From: Methanomicrobiales archaeon
GTDB taxonomy: Archaea > Halobacteriota > Methanomicrobia > Methanomicrobiales > Methanospirillaceae
Direction: 5' to 3'
DNA: 7,421 nucleotides
Assembly: GCA_012520015.1 (NCBI GenBank)
Contig: JAAYPD010000064.1
Coordinates: 1-7,421, forward strand
A program made the position numbers and the translations under genes. Shown here in pieces: positions 5,929 through 7,421 of the stretch. The first letter of the stretch is position 1; every line of letters starts with the position of its first letter. A model generated the notes under the pieces. The model was given only the letters and a program-made list of their open reading frames with translations, made no database searches and had not been told where the DNA came from.

Positions 5929-5950
5929 CTATTTTCTTTTATTTTTTCCT
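5929..5950 (+). terminator. T-tract terminator of the TPR gene
   Basis: Right after the TAA stop comes a pyrimidine-rich run with T4, T4 and T6 tracts and no strong hairpin. This is the usual form of an archaeal terminator. Confidence 0.6.
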
Positions 5951-6012
5951 GATGATATATACCATTTGACCCTGTTTTCCCATTTTTGAAAGTATATACC
6001 AAAATTTCAAGA

Positions 6013-6100
6013 ACTTTTTAAATACTCCCCCAGTCACTGTTCATAGCAACTTCAATATTTATAATCTGTCTGGGGGTCTTGCCTAATAGGCAGATTAAAA
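6013..6100 (+). other. Structured spacer with competing inverted repeats
   Basis: A TATA-like TTTTTAAATA (6015-6024) is followed by CCCCCAG (6027-6033), which can pair with CTGGGGG (6070-6076). A second set, TAATCTG (6062-6068) with CAGATTA (6091-6097), encloses a small hairpin TGCCT-AAT-AGGCA (6080-6092) that shares two bases with it. Not all the pairings can form together. It may be a small RNA, a structured leader or only chance; no known RNA family is recognised. Confidence 0.3.
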
Positions 6101-6139
6101 CCACTTTTACAATATAAATCAAATAGCGCTTAACCAGAA

Positions 6140-6150
6140 TTATATATAAT
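6140..6150 (+). promoter_or_regulatory. TATA box of the C1A protease gene
   Basis: TTATATATAAT, a near-perfect archaeal TATA element. The transcript should start around 6170, giving a leader of about 20 bases to ATG 6191. Confidence 0.65.
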
Positions 6151-6178
6151 AGTTGTGTAATAGGGATCATATTTTTTC

Positions 6179-6183
6179 GAGGT
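6179..6183 (+). promoter_or_regulatory. Shine-Dalgarno site GAGGT
   Basis: GAGGT lies seven bases before ATG 6191 and is complementary to the 3' end of archaeal 16S rRNA. It fixes the start of the protease gene. Confidence 0.7.
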
Positions 6184-6190
6184 ACCTTTC

Positions 6191-7421
6191 ATGTCCAAGC
6201 CAATAGTATTAATATTCATTCTGATATTGCTCATAAGTATTGGTTTAGAGTCGGGAGCGGCAACATCAGATACGATATTACCTGGTTCACAAGCGGTGAT
6301 GAAACCTCCTGATAGTGGTGTCTCTCCTCCATATTCCCTGCCGTCGATTGTAATCCCGGTTACTCCAAAGTCAACTTTACAAGGAGATGGGCCGGTATCA
6401 GGCATTGTACAGTCCCCAGTTCTGTCAGGTATAATGTCCTCCAAGGTGGAACCGGAACAATTACTCCCTTCTACAAATACAACACAAAATAGTTCTGTAT
6501 GTGCACAAGCATATATTCCTGACCGGGTCATTGTAAAGTTTAAGACAGACCACCTTTCTCCCTTATCTTCTGTAAATCAGATTCAGGCAGAGGCACATGC
6601 AGCCATGGGTGCAACGGTTCTTGCAGACATATCCACTCTGGGTGTTGAGGGAATGCAGGTTGTCAGTGTTCCCAACACTACCGGGACCATGAAAGCGATT
6701 GAACTATATCGGATGAACCCGCTGGTCGAGTATGCCCAGCCGGATTACCTGTATTCTATAAATTCTACAATTATTGATCCTCCAGTATCTGTAAATCAGC
6801 AGACAGTTCCCTATCCTGAAACTATTCAGGTAAAACCGTCTTCAGTTCAGGTCCCGAATGTTCCTCCTCCATCATCACCGCCGTCCTGCCCGACCTGTTT
6901 ATCATCGGGATCTCAGAGCGGGGTAGTAGGATTTGAAGATCCGTTGAGCGAAGAAGAGCGATATAATGCAGCACAAGCAGAAGTGGATGAGATAAATGCC
7001 TATGTGAAAGAACATAATCTCTCCTGGACTGCAGCGGTAAATCCAATCATGCTCATGAGTCCAGAAGAGCGTGAACATCTGAAAGGACTCAGGCATGATC
7101 TGAAAAGCAGCACGATAGTGAATGGCGCCGGTATCACACCAATGGAAGGACTTCCCACTTCGTTTGACTGGCGGAACAATGGTGGAGATTATACCACCCC
7201 TATTAAGAATCAGGGAAGTTGCGGGAGTTGCTGGGCATTTGCAACAACCGGTGCCTTTGAATCATATAAAGAGATAAAATCCGGAAATCCGGGTATGAAC
7301 CCTGATTATGCTGAGCAGTACCTGGTGAACTGTGCAGGTGATCAGCGTGGATGTAATGGCGGACTCTTCACGGCAATGGCATACTTTGTGAATAAGGCGG
7401 GTTTGAGTGGTGGAGTCGGGA
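6191..7421 (+). CDS. Secreted papain-family (C1A) cysteine protease, 3' end outside window
   Basis: The first 410 codons are visible, with no stop. Residues 4-18 are a hydrophobic signal-peptide core, with likely cleavage near SGAA (21-24). A Pro/Ser/Thr-rich stretch (28-105) follows. Residues 108-188 (YIPDRVIVKF ... VEYAQPDYLY) resemble the propeptide of subtilisin-like proteases. A proline-rich linker with a CPTC motif (233-236) leads to a charged helical segment (251-302) in the place of a papain-type inhibitory propeptide. The mature enzyme appears to start near LPTSFDWR (321-328). The oxyanion Gln341 and catalytic Cys347 lie in QGSCGSCWAF, and the GCNGG motif is at 387-391. The catalytic His and Asn would be past the window end. 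It is probably exported as a zymogen that digests protein outside the cell or at the cell surface. Start ATG 6191 is set by GAGGT and the TATA box. Confidence 0.93.
   Translation, partial: MSKPIVLIFILILLISIGLESGAATSDTILPGSQAVMKPPDSGVSPPYSLPSIVIPVTPKSTLQGDGPVSGIVQSPVLSGIMSSKVEPEQLLPSTNTTQNSSVCAQAYIPDRVIVKFKTDHLSPLSSVNQIQAEAHAAMGATVLADISTLGVEGMQVVSVPNTTGTMKAIELYRMNPLVEYAQPDYLYSINSTIIDPPVSVNQQTVPYPETIQVKPSSVQVPNVPPPSSPPSCPTCLSSGSQSGVVGFEDPLSEEERYNAAQAEVDEINAYVKEHNLSWTAAVNPIMLMSPEEREHLKGLRHDLKSSTIVNGAGITPMEGLPTSFDWRNNGGDYTTPIKNQGSCGSCWAFATTGAFESYKEIKSGNPGMNPDYAEQYLVNCAGDQRGCNGGLFTAMAYFVNKAGLSGGVG

Noticed and set aside
6130..6531. Minus-strand open frame of 133 codons
   Set aside because: It is the shadow of the C1A protease gene, which has signal peptide, catalytic motif, Shine-Dalgarno site and promoter on the plus strand.

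Overview
The window looks archaeal, most likely a methanogen of the Methanomicrobiales (Methanospirillum-like). This is inferred from AT-rich TATA boxes about 25 bp before start codons, short or absent leaders, T-tract gene ends, an archaeal-type ATPase with a DUF4143 tail, an archaeal-style acylphosphatase-like domain, and HEAT and TPR proteins typical of these genomes. No rRNA, tRNA, CRISPR array or complete insertion sequence is present.

Layout. Bases 1-38 are the right end of an insertion sequence that continues outside the window. Two minus-strand genes follow, 23 bp apart and probably one operon: an unrecognised soluble 326-aa protein (1391-2371) and, downstream of it, a four-helix membrane protein with a HEAT-repeat tail (258-1367). 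Upstream of this pair is about 600 bp without an intact gene. It holds two CATGANTCATG palindromes spaced exactly 21 bp apart and a likely decayed small gene (2641-2868).

Next is a divergent pair. On the minus strand is an acylphosphatase-like domain joined to a heptad-repeat coiled coil (2980-3543; the reading frame and the fold extend upstream to about 3585). On the plus strand is a Walker-type ATPase of the AAA_14/DUF4143 class (3840-5165). In front of the ATPase are two near-identical 18-bp palindromes (TATCG-N8-CGATA), each with a TATA-like core, spaced 32 bp apart. They look like operators built on the promoter.

Directly after the ATPase stop codon sits a 130-bp miniature element (5166-5295) with 17-bp inverted ends and a 4-bp ATAA target duplication. 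Its right 38 bp match bases 1-38. It still carries a 30-codon reading frame that seems to join the two ends of a transposase gene.

The right third holds a small TPR protein (5524-5928) and the first 410 codons of a secreted papain-family (C1A) protease (6191 to the window end). The protease has an unusual extra domain resembling a subtilisin propeptide. It has a clear TATA box and Shine-Dalgarno site, and the spacer before it has two mutually exclusive inverted repeats.

The strongest candidate for something undescribed is the ATPase/acylphosphatase-coiled-coil pair with its palindromic promoter. All family names rest on motifs read by eye; no search was run.
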